Source: a virus. From it: a stretch of 36,955 bases of DNA. Shown here in pieces: positions 28,569 to 35,212 of this stretch (the stretch's first letter is position 1; each line of letters starts with the position of its first letter). The position numbers were made by a program, and so were the translations under genes. Location of the stretch: IMG/VR virus record IMGVR_UViG_3300037961_002141, positions 1 through 36,955 of that record; one strand, 5' to 3'. The notes beneath the pieces were generated by a model. That model was not told the DNA's origin. It worked only from the letters and a program-made list of their open reading frames with translations, and ran no database searches.

Positions 28569-30020
28569 TTATTCTTTTTTCGGTGATAGCTCGAGCCACT
28601 GTCTTGCCTCTTCACCCAGTGTCTTTGCTGACAGATCGATCTTGGCTCGAAGAGTCTTGACGATGTGCTCATCGACCGTGCCCTTCGATACGAAGTCAAC
28701 ATAGGTCACTGTATTCTTTTGACCGATACGATGGCATCGATCCTCTGACTGCACCCTGCTCTCAAGGTTGAAGTCATTCGCGTAATAGATCACGTTCGAT
28801 GCGGCGTTCAGAGTTAAACCCTTGCCTGCGGTCTGTGGGTTGCCCACGAAGAATCTGGCATCTCGATCCTGGAATCTTTTTATCGCCAGTTCTCTGTCGC
28901 TGTCGGACGTATCACCATAGTAGTTTACCGTCGAGTCATCACCGTATGCCTTCTTCAGTGCGGCCTCGATGTTGCGTATGTCATACCGGAACCTCGACCA
29001 GATGATCACGCCGCCAGACATCTCCTCGATTGTCTCGAGCAGCGCATCGATACGTCTGGTTTTGATCTCGACCAAATCACCATCATCTGTCATCAGGTGC
29101 CCACACAATACCTGCTGGAGTCTGAGCAACTGTGTCATCACTGCCGGAGCCGACACCAGATCACCGTCATCGAGCAACGCAATAGCCGCATTCTTCAGCG
29201 ACATGTAATGTTTGATCTGATCGTCGGTCAGGCTGACGTGCCGGACTGTGTAGATCTTGTCGGGCAGATCGAGAGCTTCATCCTTTGTGACTCGATACGA
29301 AAACTTCTCGAGCTTGGTACTAAGTTCATCGAGATTTCTGTACCCGACAATCTGCTGGAAGCTGTGCCCACCCATGCGCTGTGTGCGTGTGATGGCATAC
29401 CGCCCTTGGAATGAATAGAACGACTCGAATCCAAGCAGGGCTTTGTCCATGAATCCACATTGCGCGTATAGATCCATCGGCGATTTCGTAACGGGCGATC
29501 CGGTAAGTATACGCCGATACGATGCTGCTTTACCAAGTGCAACCAGAGCCTTAGTCCTCTTGGCTTTCGGGTTCTTAATAGTTGTTGACTCATCAACCGC
29601 AAGTAGGAAAGTCGAGTCTCGAACAAACTTCTCCACGAACGCTTTGAGTTTTGTTGTTGCAAATCCCTCCACGTTGACCAGCAGGATGCGGAGCTTACCA
29701 CGCTCCTTGATACCTGATACGAGGTGTTCTTTCTGAGTCTTGTTTGGGTTCGGATTCCAAACATAAACCTCACGTTCAATGTCGTCGTGCAGGTGGGCTG
29801 GGATCTCCGACGTTTGCCAATTGCGATAAACACCTTTGGGTGCAACGACAATAACGGTGTCGATCTTTTTGTTTTCGTACAGCCATGCCATGTTGTCGAT
29901 AAGAACTTTTGATTTACCACAGCCCATCTCCATGAAGTAAGCGTAGTTTATCTTATCGTATGAACGCTCGAGCGCAATGCGCTGATGCTCATACGGCTGA
30001 GTCTTATATTTGAATTTCAT
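28569..30020 (-). CDS. SNF2-family superfamily 2 helicase/ATPase
   Basis: The 483-residue protein has Q-like PYEHQ (9-13), motif I EMGCGKS (31-37), Ia VVAPKG (58-63), II VDES (142-145, DEST variant of DEAH), III LTGSP (172-176), a helicase C domain with VIIWSRFR (338-345), V TAGKGLTLNAAS (397-408) and VI QSEDRCHRIGQ (424-434). This is the SNF2/Rad54-type arrangement common in phages, where the enzyme remodels or translocates on DNA; unwinding at replication or recombination forks is likely but not shown. AAGGGG precedes ATG at 30020. It is the last gene of the upstream leftward series before the 138-bp promoter gap. Confidence 0.92.
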   Translation of the reverse strand: MKFKYKTQPYEHQRIALERSYDKINYAYFMEMGCGKSKVLIDNMAWLYENKKIDTVIVVAPKGVYRNWQTSEIPAHLHDDIEREVYVWNPNPNKTQKEHLVSGIKERGKLRILLVNVEGFATTKLKAFVEKFVRDSTFLLAVDESTTIKNPKAKRTKALVALGKAASYRRILTGSPVTKSPMDLYAQCGFMDKALLGFESFYSFQGRYAITRTQRMGGHSFQQIVGYRNLDELSTKLEKFSYRVTKDEALDLPDKIYTVRHVSLTDDQIKHYMSLKNAAIALLDDGDLVSAPAVMTQLLRLQQVLCGHLMTDDGDLVEIKTRRIDALLETIEEMSGGVIIWSRFRYDIRNIEAALKKAYGDDSTVNYYGDTSDSDRELAIKRFQDRDARFFVGNPQTAGKGLTLNAASNVIYYANDFNLESRVQSEDRCHRIGQKNTVTYVDFVSKGTVDEHIVKTLRAKIDLSAKTLGEEARQWLELSPKKE

Positions 30021-30032
30021 GATCGCCCCTTG

Positions 30033-30275
30033 CTACTCCTCTACATCGCCGGACATCAGTGCGTGTTTTGCGGCCTCAAGATGCCAGATAACTTCAGCCA
30101 CGTCCTCTATCGTGGTCATCATCTTGACACTGCCATCTGCCGCAGTGCCAACAATGACGGCGCTATCCATCATCTTGCTTGCTATTGCACACACCGCAGG
30201 CACTGATGCCCTTGGCACTTTGCTTACCTTCGGCTTTTGCTTCAGATAAACCACATTGTTCTGGTCTTCAGTCAT
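30033..30275 (-). CDS. Small hypothetical protein (80 aa)
   Basis: The start at 30275 (MTEDQNNVVYLKQKPK) overlaps the upstream stop by 8 bp; a longer frame would run deep into the upstream gene. The sequence has a short N-terminal strand, then PAVCAIASKMMDSAVIVGTAADGSVKMMTTIEDVAEVIWHLEAAKHALMSG. The segment with 'DSAVIVGTAADGSVKMMTT' followed by a helix recalls small phage proteins annotated only as hypothetical. It is probably co-translated with the helicase gene. Confidence 0.65.
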   Translation of the reverse strand: MTEDQNNVVYLKQKPKVSKVPRASVPAVCAIASKMMDSAVIVGTAADGSVKMMTTIEDVAEVIWHLEAAKHALMSGDVEE

Positions 30276-30456
30276 CCTGAACCGACTCTCCTCGCAACTT
30301 TGCCAAGGCCACCTTGGCTTTGTTACGCATATCCATGTAGACCTCGAGCCTCTTTCGAGTCTTCTCCGCCTCACGATATAACCCTGAGTCCATGAGTAAT
30401 GTCAACTCATCGTCCAGAATGCGTATGACTCTGTCCATCGACTTTGTATCACTCAT
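30268..30456 (-). CDS. Small helical hypothetical protein (62 aa)
   Basis: The start MSDTKSMDRV at 30456 has GAGGGGG seven bases upstream and lies directly after the previous stop. An ATG at 30483 is inside the previous gene. The protein is two charged helices (RVIRILDDELTLLMDSGLYREAEKTRKRLEVYMDMRNKAKVALAKLRG), likely a helical hairpin or coiled coil. No family is recognised. Confidence 0.65.
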   Translation of the reverse strand: MSDTKSMDRVIRILDDELTLLMDSGLYREAEKTRKRLEVYMDMRNKAKVALAKLRGESVQDD

Positions 30457-30458
30457 CA

Positions 30459-30764
30459 CTACCCCCTCAAGATCCTGTGCCACGCCAAGGCTATCTTTTC
30501 TGCCTCTTCCTTGGAGTCGAATATCTTTTCGTTCACGACTCCTTCAATTATTTTAACTGCATCAGACCAGTCCATCTCCTCGATGGGTGTTGCTTCCGAC
30601 TCTGTCAGCATTGACTCCTCCTTTGCTGAATTGTAACCGATCATCAGACCACAGGACGTGCACCTAGCCTGCGACTCATCGCTCATAGCGACTCGAGCCT
30701 CGCACCTTGGACAGCGGCCATCCTCGATGACCTTGCCCCATGATCCATCCCCTTCAATGATCAT
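30459..30764 (-). CDS. Zinc-ribbon hypothetical protein (101 aa)
   Basis: ATG at 30764 forms an ATGA overlap with the upstream stop. Residues 18-38 contain CPRC and CTSC (C18, C21, C35, C38), a zinc ribbon of the type used to contact DNA or other proteins. The C-terminal half is acidic and helical (TPIEEMDWSDAVKIIEGVVNEK, SKEEAEKIALAWHRILRG). It could modulate host transcription or act in replication; that is speculation, and only the zinc ribbon is visible. Confidence 0.7.
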   Translation of the reverse strand: MIIEGDGSWGKVIEDGRCPRCEARVAMSDESQARCTSCGLMIGYNSAKEESMLTESEATPIEEMDWSDAVKIIEGVVNEKIFDSKEEAEKIALAWHRILRG

Positions 30765-31006
30765 CTGAATATCGCCTTGCGACCTTGTGTGTATTCCGAC
30801 AGTGGAATGACGAATGCGCTTGGCTCTTCGTCCGGCCACATACCAGACTCGATCTGATTGAAACGCAACTCTTTGAAGTCGTAATCGACCTCTGCCTGCG
30901 CTTCAGCTTCAGTATCATAGACCTCGATCTCACCTGCCGACTCACCCCAAGCTTGCCAGCCGTCACACATCGTGTCTTCAACGATCACATATTTTTCTAA
31001 TGACAT
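30761..31006 (-). CDS. Small acidic hypothetical protein (81 aa)
   Basis: ATG at 31006 overlaps the upstream gene by 10 bp. The product (MSLEKYVIVEDTMCDGWQAWG...) is an acidic alpha/beta protein with YVIVEDT and EIEVYDTEAEAQAEVDYDF, then FVIPLSEYTQGRKAIF. The 'beta strand, loop, (E/D)TEAEAQAEVD helix' layout resembles the pattern of two other small genes in this cluster (33300-33479 and 32309-32461). Function is unknown. Confidence 0.65.
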   Translation of the reverse strand: MSLEKYVIVEDTMCDGWQAWGESAGEIEVYDTEAEAQAEVDYDFKELRFNQIESGMWPDEEPSAFVIPLSEYTQGRKAIFR

Positions 31007-31233
31007 GTCTCATCCTCCTCGTCAGTCAGATTGTTCGAGGCGCACACCATCGATGCAGTCACAATCCGCATCAACTCAGGCGTGTTGCCCATGTTGTTTT
31101 GCATAGCCAGTGTCAGCCCTGCGGACATCAGCAGATAGGATGCGAAGTCAATGTCCAGATCCATGGACTCGAACTCACGCAACAGATCCTGTACCTGCCT
31201 GCCTGCTTTCAACTTGTCTTTTGCCTCAGTCAT
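30997..31233 (-). CDS. Small helical hypothetical protein (78 aa)
   Basis: ATG at 31233 overlaps the previous stop by 8 bp. Helical segments DLLREFESMDLDIDFASYLLMSAGLTLAMQ and TPELMRIVTASMVCASNNL contain a moderately hydrophobic stretch (ASYLLMSAGLTLAM), but it is short for a membrane segment. The acidic tail is DEEDETCH. No family is recognised. Confidence 0.65.
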   Translation of the reverse strand: MTEAKDKLKAGRQVQDLLREFESMDLDIDFASYLLMSAGLTLAMQNNMGNTPELMRIVTASMVCASNNLTDEEDETCH

Positions 31234-31474
31234 CTAACACCACGCCCCCATATGCTTCTTTGCCAGCGGACTCCTGATGCTCCGACCAGTACTCATTCCA
31301 ATCCTCTGCCAGAATATCCATCAGGTCAGTCAGTGGCACATGATCCATCAGATGCATGTGGCTTTCCATGCGGCTTGAGAACTCGTGCCATGTCTCGCAC
31401 TCACCAATGATCGCAGAGATTTTTTCATCGAACTGCTCCTCGCGATCCATCATCCATGCTTTGACCTTACCCAT
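31226..31474 (-). CDS. Small acidic hypothetical protein (82 aa)
   Basis: ATG at 31474 overlaps the stop of the gene before it (TAATG) with GAGGCC upstream. The product is acidic and Met/His-rich (MGKVKAWMMDREEQFDEKIS, SSRMESHMHLMDHVPLTDLMDIL) with several helices and a short tail (GKEAYGGVVLDD). It is likely a soluble single-domain protein. Function is unknown. Confidence 0.65.
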   Translation of the reverse strand: MGKVKAWMMDREEQFDEKISAIIGECETWHEFSSRMESHMHLMDHVPLTDLMDILAEDWNEYWSEHQESAGKEAYGGVVLDD

Positions 31475-31962
31475 TACGCGGCCTCCTTCATCAGACGATC
31501 CAAAGCTTTGGCATGCTTCCTGATGACAGACAAATCTTTGCTACCATCAAAATACCAATGCGTTCCGACATGTTTCAAATAACTCAACAGTATTTTTGCA
31601 CCAAGTGGCCGGACATAAATCTTCCATCTATACGCTGGAAAGCCCACGTTCAAAACATGTTTGCTATATGTGTCAGTAGTCCAATAGTTACTCCTACTGC
31701 CCTTGGTGAAATAATCACCAGATATATCAAAAATCTTCTTGCAGTCGGCTCGTAGCCTCGTGCTGACATTGTTTGGTGTGCGTAACAGATTGGGTATAGA
31801 GTCAAAGAACTCACTAAACTCAATCTCTGGCACACCAGAAAGTTTGTTGGCCTCGATCTCAGCCTTGGTGATTCCTGTGCCTATGCGCCATGTCTTTTCG
31901 CACCCATGATACATGCGTGTAATCGGATGAGGCGCATTAGATTTCTTTGTCCACTTACCCAT
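31474..31962 (-). CDS. Hypothetical basic protein (162 aa)
   Basis: AAGGAG precedes ATG at 31962. A longer frame from 32148 would cover two other genes and is rejected. The protein is basic with many aromatics: an N-terminal lead (MGKWTKKSNAPHPITRMYHGCEKTW), then EIEFSEFFDSIPNLLRTPNN, then WTTDTYSKHVLNVGFPAYRWKIYVRPLGAKILLSYLKHVG and a helical C-terminus. The abundance of W, Y and basic residues would suit nucleic-acid binding, but no family is recognised. It overlaps the next gene by one base. Confidence 0.65.
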   Translation of the reverse strand: MGKWTKKSNAPHPITRMYHGCEKTWRIGTGITKAEIEANKLSGVPEIEFSEFFDSIPNLLRTPNNVSTRLRADCKKIFDISGDYFTKGSRSNYWTTDTYSKHVLNVGFPAYRWKIYVRPLGAKILLSYLKHVGTHWYFDGSKDLSVIRKHAKALDRLMKEAA

Positions 31963-32158
31963 GTGCAGTCTCCTTGAAAAATGTACCAGCCGCCTTCTTA
32001 GCGTTCCTGATAGTACGCTCCTCGTAGCCCCACAGATCCTCGCCATTGCCGGACTTGAACATTGACGACAAGCCAACGCCCGAAAACAAATAAGTCTCGA
32101 CTCTACGAACTGTGCCATGTCGATCAAAGTCGTCGGCTCTTGGATCATCCTCGAACAT
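31955..32158 (-). CDS. Small hypothetical protein (67 aa)
   Basis: ATG at 32158 is eight bases from AAGGAG; a GTG one codon earlier is also possible. The sequence MFEDDPRADDFDRHGTVRRVETYLFSG... has an acidic N-terminus and a basic helix (ERTIRNAKKAAGTFFKE). It overlaps the 54-residue gene upstream by 14 bp and the gene downstream by 8 bp. Function is unknown. Confidence 0.6.
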   Translation of the reverse strand: MFEDDPRADDFDRHGTVRRVETYLFSGVGLSSMFKSGNGEDLWGYEERTIRNAKKAAGTFFKETAHG

Positions 32159-32309
32159 CACGCGATCTCCTTATCGTTATTGGTTTGGACATGGCCTCTT
32201 TCAGCCATGCCCGATTGTTTATTCTAAGATGCATTTGCCTCGATAGTACAGGCTTACGAATGGCAATCGTGCGAACAATGACCTGCTTGTTGGTTTGCAG
32301 CTTTGTCAT
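32145..32309 (-). CDS. Small basic protein (54 aa)
   Basis: ATG at 32309 overlaps the upstream stop as TGATG and follows GAGGAG by eight bases. The frame reads MTKLQTNKQVIVRTIAIRK, then a basic helix (SRQMHLRINNRAWLKEAM) and PITIRRSRDVRG. It fills an otherwise empty stretch between two good genes. The strong basic charge fits nucleic-acid binding. It ends inside the start region of the next gene. The call rests on spacing and frame only. Confidence 0.5.
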   Translation of the reverse strand: MTKLQTNKQVIVRTIAIRKPVLSRQMHLRINNRAWLKEAMSKPITIRRSRDVRG

Positions 32310-32461
32310 CAATCATTCTCCTCAACATCAACAATCACATCACTGATGTGATCATCCCAGATATAGTCCTCAGAGGCTTTTTGTTTTGCCTCTTCTGGAC
32401 TGTCGGCTTCGATATCCCTGATGCAGTGATACACCGTCACATATGCTTTGTACTGGGTCAT
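32309..32461 (-). CDS. Small hypothetical protein (50 aa)
   Basis: ATG at 32461 overlaps the upstream stop as TGATG, and the protein's own TGA overlaps the next ATG. The product starts MTQYKAYVTVYHCIRDI and has the layout beta strand, 'EADSPEEAKQKASEDY' helix, beta strand (SDVIVDVEEND). This is the same pattern as the 59-residue gene at 33300-33479 (YEVEIV, ADSEDHAEELAHE, YRIEEIGE). The two are possible paralogues. Function is unknown. Confidence 0.6.
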   Translation of the reverse strand: MTQYKAYVTVYHCIRDIEADSPEEAKQKASEDYIWDDHISDVIVDVEEND

Positions 32462-32715
32462 CAATCCATTAACTCCCTATTCAGCCATGCCTGAGTGCGT
32501 TCATGTTTAATGTAATCCCTAACACGCTCATAGGACTCCGCAACAAAATGCCCATCATGACGGCTCAACCCATCATTGACCACGGTCACCGTGCGCTCAG
32601 TCTCGCCCCATCGGATCGTCCGCTCAGAGACAGCGAACCTGTCTCCGACCAAAAATATTTTGTCCGCATCGCGGCCTGTCAGGTGATCGACCTGAGTCAG
32701 TTCAAGCGTTATCAT
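32461..32715 (-). CDS. Small hypothetical protein (84 aa)
   Basis: AGGAGG lies seven to nine bases before ATG at 32715; another ATG two codons earlier is too close to it. The product is beta-rich (MITLELTQVDHLTG, KIFLVGDRFAVSERTI, TERTVTVVNDGLS) with a helical C-terminus (ESYERVRDYIKHERTQAWLNREL). It starts inside the end of the 45-residue gene. No family is recognised. Confidence 0.65.
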   Translation of the reverse strand: MITLELTQVDHLTGRDADKIFLVGDRFAVSERTIRWGETERTVTVVNDGLSRHDGHFVAESYERVRDYIKHERTQAWLNRELMD

Positions 32716-32839
32716 CTTCATCCTCCTCCTCATCGAAAACAAACAAGACACGCATATGACCCTCGTCCTCATGGACGATATCCCAGTGATGGTCAGGGCA
32801 AGTGTTCAACCACTCCATCAATTCTTTTCTGCTAATCAT
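32702..32839 (-). CDS. Small acidic hypothetical protein (45 aa)
   Basis: ATG at 32839 forms a TAATG overlap with the upstream stop. The product (MISRKELMEWLNTCPDHHWD, then HMRVLFVFDEEEDEDDNA) is a short helix-strand protein ending in an acidic tail. Its codons GAG-GAG-GAG-GAT double as the Shine-Dalgarno of the next gene, which explains the Glu run. Function is unknown. Confidence 0.6.
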   Translation of the reverse strand: MISRKELMEWLNTCPDHHWDIVHEDEGHMRVLFVFDEEEDEDDNA

Positions 32840-33303
32840 TACGCAATCTCCCTTCGCTCAAGCTCTGCCCTATCAGCCAACTCATCTTCAACCGCCGCCA
32901 TGGCATCGACCATGAACGCACTCGATACCGACCACCGATCCTCACCGCCATGCAGATTGAGTCCGCGCTTCGACCAGTCGGTCAGAGTCTTGCCGTCAGG
33001 TTTCTCATCAAGAGTTCGAGGAGCCTCATCAAACCTCAGAGTAGATATATAATACCGACCCACAAACTGACCATACTCTTCAGCCAGATAGGCTTCAGTC
33101 TTGTCGTCAGAATTACGCATGATAGCCGCCGCAATCGAGTCCATATCGTAGAACTCGATCATCGGCTCGTTCATCTTCTTATCGAACTCTTTATCGCCAT
33201 AGGTCAGGCAATGGTTGAGTCCATAGTTATCGCCAAAGAACACGATGCGAACGCACCACCGGATCCCAGACTCAGGATCAATAGCTTTATATGTAATACT
33301 CAT
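32839..33303 (-). CDS. Hypothetical protein (154 aa)
   Basis: ATG at 33303 overlaps the preceding gene by 4 bp (ATGA-type). The protein is alpha/beta with MSITYKAIDPESGIRWCVRIVFFGDNYGLNHCLTYGDKEF, then MNEPMIEFYDMDSIAAAIM, a central GQFVGRYYISTLRFDEAP, and a helical acidic C-terminus. It is the largest protein in its part of the early cluster. No catalytic motif or family was recognised. Confidence 0.65.
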   Translation of the reverse strand: MSITYKAIDPESGIRWCVRIVFFGDNYGLNHCLTYGDKEFDKKMNEPMIEFYDMDSIAAAIMRNSDDKTEAYLAEEYGQFVGRYYISTLRFDEAPRTLDEKPDGKTLTDWSKRGLNLHGGEDRWSVSSAFMVDAMAAVEDELADRAELERREIA

Positions 33304-33479
33304 CGTTCACCAATCTCCTCAATTCTATATGTATCCTGCTCAAACACCTCTGGCGTTCCATCATATTCGAGATGGAACATCTCATGAGCCAACTCTTCAG
33401 CATGATCTTCAGAGTCAGCCACGACCTCAATCCTTTTGGATATAGAGGCCACGATTTCAACTTCGTATGTCTTAGCCAT
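33300..33479 (-). CDS. Small beta-alpha-beta hypothetical protein (59 aa)
   Basis: ATG at 33479 sits on the TAATG overlap with the upstream gene; a start two codons earlier is less likely. The product MAKTYEVEIVASISKRIEV has strand, helix (ADSEDHAEELAHEMF) and strand (YRIEEIGE). The pattern 'Y.V.V...v.AdseeeAeelA.e' is common in tiny phage and plasmid proteins of unknown function and resembles the gene at 32309-32461. It may interact with host proteins (inference). Confidence 0.65.
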   Translation of the reverse strand: MAKTYEVEIVASISKRIEVVADSEDHAEELAHEMFHLEYDGTPEVFEQDTYRIEEIGER

Positions 33480-33865
33480 TAGCAATACACCTCTTTTCCA
33501 AACACACCCAACTGGATGATATAATCATAATCGTTGGCATCCAACTGACCCAACTCATCGACAGTCAACGCCATGCGCTGACGCTCTGGATCAAGTCTTT
33601 TGATACCCTCAAAAATCACATCAAATGCTTTTCGATATGTTGGGATCTCGTCCTCTTCACCATCAATGTGGATTACGATCTCAAAGTTAGAGTCCACAAC
33701 ATCGAACCCAGACTTCAACACATGCCCACCAGTGTGGATGTAATCGATCCAGTGGTTCGATCCACCTTCGAGGGCACCAACCCAGATAGCTTCGCAAATT
33801 TCTGCCCATTCATCACGGCTGGGCGAGTGCTCAACCGCGATAGTTCTATCCAATACCTTAGTCAT
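33479..33865 (-). CDS. Hypothetical protein (128 aa)
   Basis: ATG at 33865 overlaps the upstream gene by 8 bp. The product has an N-terminal amphipathic part (RDEWAEICEAIWVGALEGGSNHWIDYIHTGG), a beta region (FDVVDSNFEIVIHIDGEEDE) and a helical C-terminal half (TYRKAFDVIFEGIKRLDPERQRMALTVDELGQLDANDYDYIIQLGVFG). This 'W...GaL.gGs.yWid' lead followed by acidic helices resembles a group of phage hypothetical proteins found in early regions. No function is known to me. Confidence 0.7.
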   Translation of the reverse strand: MTKVLDRTIAVEHSPSRDEWAEICEAIWVGALEGGSNHWIDYIHTGGHVLKSGFDVVDSNFEIVIHIDGEEDEIPTYRKAFDVIFEGIKRLDPERQRMALTVDELGQLDANDYDYIIQLGVFGKEVYC

Positions 33866-34067
33866 TACCGAACACCCCCTTGATCAGTTCACCAGTATTC
33901 TCATTAGCCTCGATCATGCCCTCAGTTTTCATCAAGCGACCATGGCTCAAAATTAAACCATGGATACTCATAAGCACATCAGGCGAAACATCACGAGCAC
34001 CGTAGATCTCAAAAGTCTCCACAATCACATCCACAATTCTATTCACATCTTTAACTTCATCAGTCAT
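33858..34067 (-). CDS. Small helical hypothetical protein (69 aa)
   Basis: The start at 34067 is chosen because it has the GGGGATCAAACCA leader shared with neighbouring genes. The product MTDEVKDVNRIVDVIVETFEIYGARD and LMSIHGLILSHGRLM is largely helical, with an acidic C-terminus ending KGVFGND. It overlaps the next gene by 8 bp. No family is recognised. Confidence 0.65.
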   Translation of the reverse strand: MTDEVKDVNRIVDVIVETFEIYGARDVSPDVLMSIHGLILSHGRLMKTEGMIEANENTGELIKGVFGND

Positions 34068-34080
34068 TGGTTTGATCCCC

Positions 34081-34311
34081 TCATTGTTTAGCTTCCTCCA
34101 AGTATCCAAGTAACTCATCAAAAGAACTTTCTGAATATTCTAAGTTGTTGATGGCCTCTTGAATAAGCTCACCACGTTCTGAGCTTTGAAGGTTCTCCGG
34201 CATATTTTCATATACCTCTGACTCCGCTTCGGTGACCTCTTCGATTATGGACTTAGCCTCTTCAATCAAAGCCGTAGCTTCATCAATGCGTTTACGCCTA
34301 TCGTTATTCAT
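34081..34311 (-). CDS. Small acidic coiled-coil-like protein (76 aa)
   Basis: ATG at 34311 follows GAGAGGAGCCAAACCA, a version of the repeated leader. The protein is almost all Glu-rich helix (DEATALIEEAKSIIEEVTEAESE, LIQEAINNLEYSESSFDELLGYLEEAKQ), so it probably forms a coiled coil. Highly acidic small phage proteins can mimic DNA or bind basic host proteins, but that is speculative. It overlaps the upstream gene by 8 bp. Confidence 0.65.
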   Translation of the reverse strand: MNNDRRKRIDEATALIEEAKSIIEEVTEAESEVYENMPENLQSSERGELIQEAINNLEYSESSFDELLGYLEEAKQ

Positions 34312-34699
34312 TGGTTTGGCTCCTCTCTTTTATTTCAGCCAGCTTGGCATCAAACTCATCACAAGTTCTCGCCATATTTTTACAGTGAAAAAGTTCTTCT
34401 TCACTCACGAACCCAATTGATGAATTTGCAATCTCCTGATCCACGAATGCACGAACTGCACTAATGATCCTTGGGCTTGTCATATATCGACCTGTTTCTC
34501 TGTAAAGAAATCGACCACGATATTTGGACTTGGTGTCATATATGCCGCAAGCCTCGCGTTGTGCAACGCCATCTGTGCCCTGACAAATCGTGATCGATGC
34601 CCAATAAAGAGTCGAACGACCCGACTCATCGGTATACTTGCCCCTGCCAACATCAATCAGTGTCCGGCTATCTTTTAAATCGTTTAGCTTAATCATCAT
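34304..34699 (-). CDS. Hypothetical protein (131 aa)
   Basis: The start at 34699 has the leader AAGGATCAAACCA. The product MMIKLNDLKDSRTLIDVGRG continues as a beta-rich domain (YWASITICQGTDGVAQREACGIYDTKSKYRGRFLYRETGRY) with a helical C-terminal half (IISAVRAFVDQEIANSSIGF, CDEFDAKLAEIKERSQTNE). There is a small set of Cys residues without a zinc pattern. The C-terminal QTNE is encoded by the leader of the next gene. Function is unknown. Confidence 0.65.
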   Translation of the reverse strand: MMIKLNDLKDSRTLIDVGRGKYTDESGRSTLYWASITICQGTDGVAQREACGIYDTKSKYRGRFLYRETGRYMTSPRIISAVRAFVDQEIANSSIGFVSEEELFHCKNMARTCDEFDAKLAEIKERSQTNE

Positions 34700-34922
34700 T
34701 GGTTTGATCCTTCCAAAAAGTAGTATTCTCAGTTTTGGTTGCGAGTGAAACAATACAGCTATTCAACTCTTGTGCTATTGGATACATGTCCCTCGCGATT
34801 TCAATGTCAGTTGAATGACGCAGATGCCCATCAACGCAAACACTGAACTTGTCGAATGCATCTTGTAACTTCCACATCACTTCGCGAATTTCCTGTATTT
34901 CTTTTTGATTTCCATATGTCAT
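34689..34922 (-). CDS. Small helical hypothetical protein (77 aa)
   Basis: ATG at 34922 overlaps the upstream stop as TAATG. The product MTYGNQKEIQEIREVMWKLQDAFDKFSVCVDG, then RDMYPIAQELNSCIVSLATKTENTTFW is helical. It ends KDQTNDD, coded by the repeated leader sequence that precedes the next gene. No family is recognised. Confidence 0.65.
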   Translation of the reverse strand: MTYGNQKEIQEIREVMWKLQDAFDKFSVCVDGHLRHSTDIEIARDMYPIAQELNSCIVSLATKTENTTFWKDQTNDD

Positions 34923-35125
34923 TAGTTTGAAACCTCCCATCCCTCATTTTCAAAATGCTCGATCCAATCCTTCAAATACTCACGCACCATGATCAGTCCG
35001 CCATTCTTGTTGAAGTTAGACTCGTTGTAATTTTCCAAATAACACACGGCCTCATCATTTTGAGGCATGAGCAAAAACACATCCTGATGTGCCACAATCT
35101 TGTAGTCCGCAACTTTTGTATTCAT
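34922..35125 (-). CDS. First small gene of the early leftward operon (67 aa)
   Basis: ATG at 35125 is preceded by AAGGGGATCAAACCA. A much longer frame extends past 36400 on this strand but runs through the terminase and nuclease genes and is rejected. The product MNTKVADYKIVAHQDVFLLMPQNDEAVCYLENY has a beta-rich N-terminus and ends in helix EYLKDWIEHFENEGWEVSN. It is the promoter-proximal gene of the leftward early operon, downstream of the promoter candidate at 35183-35212. Function is unknown. Confidence 0.7.
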   Translation of the reverse strand: MNTKVADYKIVAHQDVFLLMPQNDEAVCYLENYNESNFNKNGGLIMVREYLKDWIEHFENEGWEVSN

Positions 35126-35145
35126 TGGTTTGATCCCCTTGTATC

Positions 35146-35166
35146 TTGAACCTTGAACCTCGAACC
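35146..35166. repeat. Heptamer tandem repeat in the leader of the early operon
   Basis: TTGAACC, TTGAACC and TCGAACC follow one another with a 7-bp period. On the - strand, in the transcript direction, this is three copies of a GGTTCRA unit lying in the untranslated leader of the first early gene. Confidence 0.8.
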
Positions 35167-35182
35167 TGTATGGTTTGAGTAA

Positions 35183-35212
35183 TTTATAATGAACCGTATC
35201 ACCTTTTCCCAA
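35183..35212 (-). promoter_or_regulatory. Candidate leftward early promoter
   Basis: In leftward reading, TTGGGA (35207-35212) and TATAAA (35183-35188) are separated by 18 bp, in an AT-rich gap of about 290 bp without a gene. The start site would lie about 60 bases before the first small gene at 35125. It is a consensus match only and could be one of several sites. Confidence 0.45.
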
